A stretch of DNA of 20,022 nt from Glomus cerebriforme (taxonomy: Eukaryota > Glomeromycota > Glomeromycetes > Glomerales > Glomeraceae). Location of the stretch: positions 27,319-47,340 of the forward strand of contig QKYT01000814.1 in NCBI GenBank assembly GCA_003550305.1, in the 5' to 3' direction. Positions within the stretch are counted from its first letter, which is position 1, and every line of letters starts with the position of its first letter. A program made the translations under genes and the position numbers. The notes beneath the pieces were generated by a model. The model had not been told where the DNA came from, ran no database searches, and saw only the letters and a list, made by a program, of their open reading frames with translations. Of this stretch, positions 17,230 to 20,022 are shown in pieces.

Positions 17230-20022
17230 ATGACAGAAAACCATTTTGATCATCATACTAAATTAAAGTTTAATCAATCGGCTAATTTTACTAACACCTC
17301 TAAGAAGACACCCTATTTTGATTTTAACCCAATACCTGATTATAATGACACTTTAAATAAAAAAAACAAACCCCAAATACTAACAAACAGAAAAATTTAT
17401 ATTCATCCAAAAATAATTTACGTTCATCAATAAAATACGCAAAATCTACGAACTCCCTAGACCATCATTTTTCGCTTCAAGATATTACCATTAGCACACT
17501 AAATATAAGAAGGGTTTCCCTTCTAAACTAACAGATTTAATTAATCTTTTCATATATTACAATTTAGATATTTTATGTCTAACGGAAACTGGCCTCAATA
17601 ATTCAAAAAATAAATATACGCACCCTCAGAAAAGATTTGATCCCAACACCAAACAAACATATTTCATTCACACAATTCACGATGCCACAGGACCCACTGA
17701 AGGCAGTGGCACCACAATACTAATTAAAGATTACCTTCATAATCATATTTCTAAAATCACTACTCACAAAGGAAGACTACTAACCATAGATTTATTTTTC
17801 AAAAACAAATAAATATTAAGACTAACTAGCATTTATTTACCAGCTAACGACGCACCTCTTTATCAACCTTTAATAAAAGAATGCACTTCATCTCTACTAA
17901 CTCTTTTAAATACACCTAATAATTATCATCACATAATTTTAGGAGACTTCAATATAAATCTAGATAAATCAAAAGACCAACAAAGATCTAAGTCCAAATC
18001 TCACAAACAAGAATTTATTTTGCTAATTCGATCTAAAGGCCTAATAGATATACAAAAAAATTTTTTATCTTTGCCCTCACACACCTTTTTCAGTCCCAAC
18101 GATTCCAATTCTTAAAGAATTGATTTTATATTCACTTCACCTTCAGTAGCTAATCATACAATAAATACTCAAAATCTTACTCCCAAAGAACATTCAATTT
18201 TTACTGATCACTCTCTACTGACTTTTACTATTGACAATTCTTTTTTCAATTTCAAATCAAACAACCACAATCAAAATACTATAACTAAAGATCCTTTCAT
18301 AGATTACAAATCCCTCATGAACGACGATTGGAAAATTATAAAGAAACCTCCAAAAATATTATTGAAACAAACTGGCAACTTTACATTCACGAACCGCATT
18401 TAACATTAGATACACAAACTAAAATAAACAGATTCTACAACGATCTTGAACACATCATCGTTAGTGTAAAACAGAAAGGTTTACCACTCACCACCCCTAA
18501 AACGAATAATAATCACAAATACCCTTTCAAGATTAGATACTTAAACAATAGAATTATAGAATTATCTCTCACCTTAAAATATTTTTTGAAAAAACATTTA
18601 ATTCAGATATTCAACACCAATATTTTATCAGATATAGATAACTTTATCTGGATCTCTAATTAGTTTCCAGGATGGACAAAAATTCACAGAATTTTAATAA
18701 CATTACATACCTCATATAAGGATTTACCCATCTTAAAATGGGATCATAAAATACTACCTTCAAATTTTTTAACTACTAAATCACAATTCAAGTCATTTAT
18801 TTCAACTTTAAAAATCCTCAGAGACAAATTACAATCGGATCACGAAAAAAGTCAAATAGAATTCTACGTAACAAGACGTATAACAGATTTAACTGACAAC
18901 CAAAGACGTCTTATTAACTCGCTCTTGAACAGAAAACCCAAAAGTATTATTTTAGACCGTATTCAATATACTAACCAAGACAATGATACCCTTTTTACCA
19001 AAGATCCTAATATAATAGAACAAGAAGCTATCAAACACTTCCAAACACTTGGTACCAACAACCACTCCACTCAAAAAATTTTTGAGTCCATTAACGACAT
19101 ACCTAACAATTGGCAAAATATTTATTCCCCTTCCTCTTCGATTCAAGATCATTGGTATCGCTTACTTCTTGTTGAAATAGAAGAGCCTGAATTTTATAAC
19201 GTACTAAAATCATGTTCAAATAATAAAGTGGCAGGAAAATCAACAATACATTACGAAGATATCAAACAAGCGGACCCTACTTTACACTGTCACATTATCT
19301 TTTCTATAATCAATTACTCAAATTTTAATGTTACCCCTCAGCATGGTCAAATGCGTTACTATTTCCAATACCCAAGCCCAAAGCATTCAATGGAATTCTC
19401 AATAACACACACCCCATTATCTTATTAGAAATTTTGCAAAAACTTTTCGTCAAAATCTTGTCATCCAGACTTAATAAATGTCTATCCTATAACAACATTT
19501 TACAATACAACAATAGAGCTGGCTTATTAGATCAATCAACATTTGAACTGATTCATACCATTAATCACATAATCGAATAATGTCAGATTAAAAAATTACC
19601 TCTTTGGATAGGTATATAGGATCTCAGCAAAGCCTACGATCGAGTCAATATTTCTTTACTCGATTTGGCTCTACAAAGACTAAAATTTTCCTTACCTTTT
19701 ATCAAATTAATCATACAACTTTTTACTAATCGATCAAATGAAATTATTCTCCCCAATGCTCTTTCTTCTCCCTATCCAGTATTATATGGTATCGATCAAG
19801 GAGAGATCATTTCGCCTCTCATCTGGATTATTTATTATGACCCAATGTTCGAATATATTAATAATCATTTAACTTCAAATTTCAATCTCTCCAGTACTAA
19901 AATACAACATATCCGATCATCAGATAATGACCAACATATCAATTTCAATACCAAAGTAATGGGTTACCTTGATGATACTAGAGGTGCGCTCCGGTGAAAT
20001 CCGTTCAATCCGTCATCCGATC
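17230..20022 (+). pseudogene. LINE ORF2: AP-type endonuclease plus reverse transcriptase, broken and open at the edge
   Basis: Start MTENHFDHH lies about 30 bases after ORF1. The endonuclease is readable across frames: STLNIRR (about 17495), CLTETGLN (about 17580), LGDFNINLD (GDFN at 17942-17953), RIDFIF (Asp codon 18122) and FTDHSLLTF (Asp-His at 18206-18211), all catalytic landmarks of APE-type endonucleases. A helical spacer follows (18300-18900), then reverse transcriptase: FYNVLKSCSNNKVAGK (about 19195-19245), NNTHPIILLEILQK, motif A DLSKAYDRV (from 19620, just after an in-frame TAG at 19617-19619), motif B GIDQGEIISPL and motif C YLDD (19965-19976). The enzyme would nick target DNA and copy the element RNA. 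Stops at 17433, 17811, 18113, 18661, 19426, 19578 and 19617 and several frameshifts make this copy inactive. Confidence 0.8.

Larger units (their letters stand above)
14756..20022 (+). mobile_element. LINE copy 2, 5' end present, runs to the window edge
   Basis: Leader from the A-run and ACTCTCTCTCGTAC, ORF1 (14862-17199) and ORF2 (17230 to the edge) with endonuclease and reverse transcriptase. It is the same family as copy 1 but clearly diverged at protein level, and lies head to head with it at a distance of about 2.3 kb. Many stops and frame changes show that it is old. The 3' end is not seen. Confidence 0.8.

Overview
The window looks like nuclear DNA of an arbuscular mycorrhizal fungus, closest to a Rhizophagus-type genome. 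The basis is a strongly A+T-rich sequence, one short 51-nt GT-AG intron, and several repetitive gene families that I recognise from those genomes: a SAM-type N-terminus starting MSSSST, a herpes-type origin-binding/primase-helicase, two tyrosine-recombinase families, and LINEs with a CCHC-knuckle ORF1. The family assignments come from reading motifs; no database search was run. Scattered Ns show draft-quality sequence, so any single-base break could be an assembly error.

Left part (1-4.2 kb). A truncated SAM-domain gene lies at the edge, followed by a retropepsin remnant. Next comes a tyrosine-recombinase pseudogene on the minus strand (two in-frame TGA codons, with most catalytic residues still readable). 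An unrecognised minus-strand gene follows, divergent from a plus-strand gene encoding a small Cys/His-rich protein broken by a -1 frame change at an A-run.

Centre (4.2-8.3 kb). One long minus-strand reading frame of about 1,190 codons encodes a primase-helicase: an acidic N-terminus, an archaeo-eukaryotic (PrimPol/UL52-like) primase with its three motifs, a zinc site, then a helicase resembling herpes origin-binding proteins. It is interrupted only by one TGA and one TAG, with no frame change. Near-identical hairpin repeats sit on both sides: one ends a few bases from the stop codon, and two to three more lie upstream of the start. One copy carries a paired T-A to G-C change in the stem. Recombinase, small zinc protein and primase-helicase lie side by side, which suggests a decayed integrating replicon, but this is inference.

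Middle-right (8.3-9.45 kb). Non-coding: a tRNA-like 5' half, short GGCCA and AGTTCC repeats, a 19-bp minisatellite and a 48-bp near-perfect palindrome. The palindrome sits exactly where a LINE is cut off.

Right part (9.45-20 kb). Two related LINEs lie head to head. The minus-strand copy keeps its 5' end but stops inside the endonuclease domain. The plus-strand copy runs to the window edge through endonuclease and reverse transcriptase. Both are broken by many stops and frameshifts. Between their 5' ends is a decayed Crypton-like (DUF3504-type) recombinase gene that still has a recognisable intron, plus about 1 kb of featureless A+T-rich DNA. Nearly every gene here is a relic; the region reads as a nest of mobile elements.
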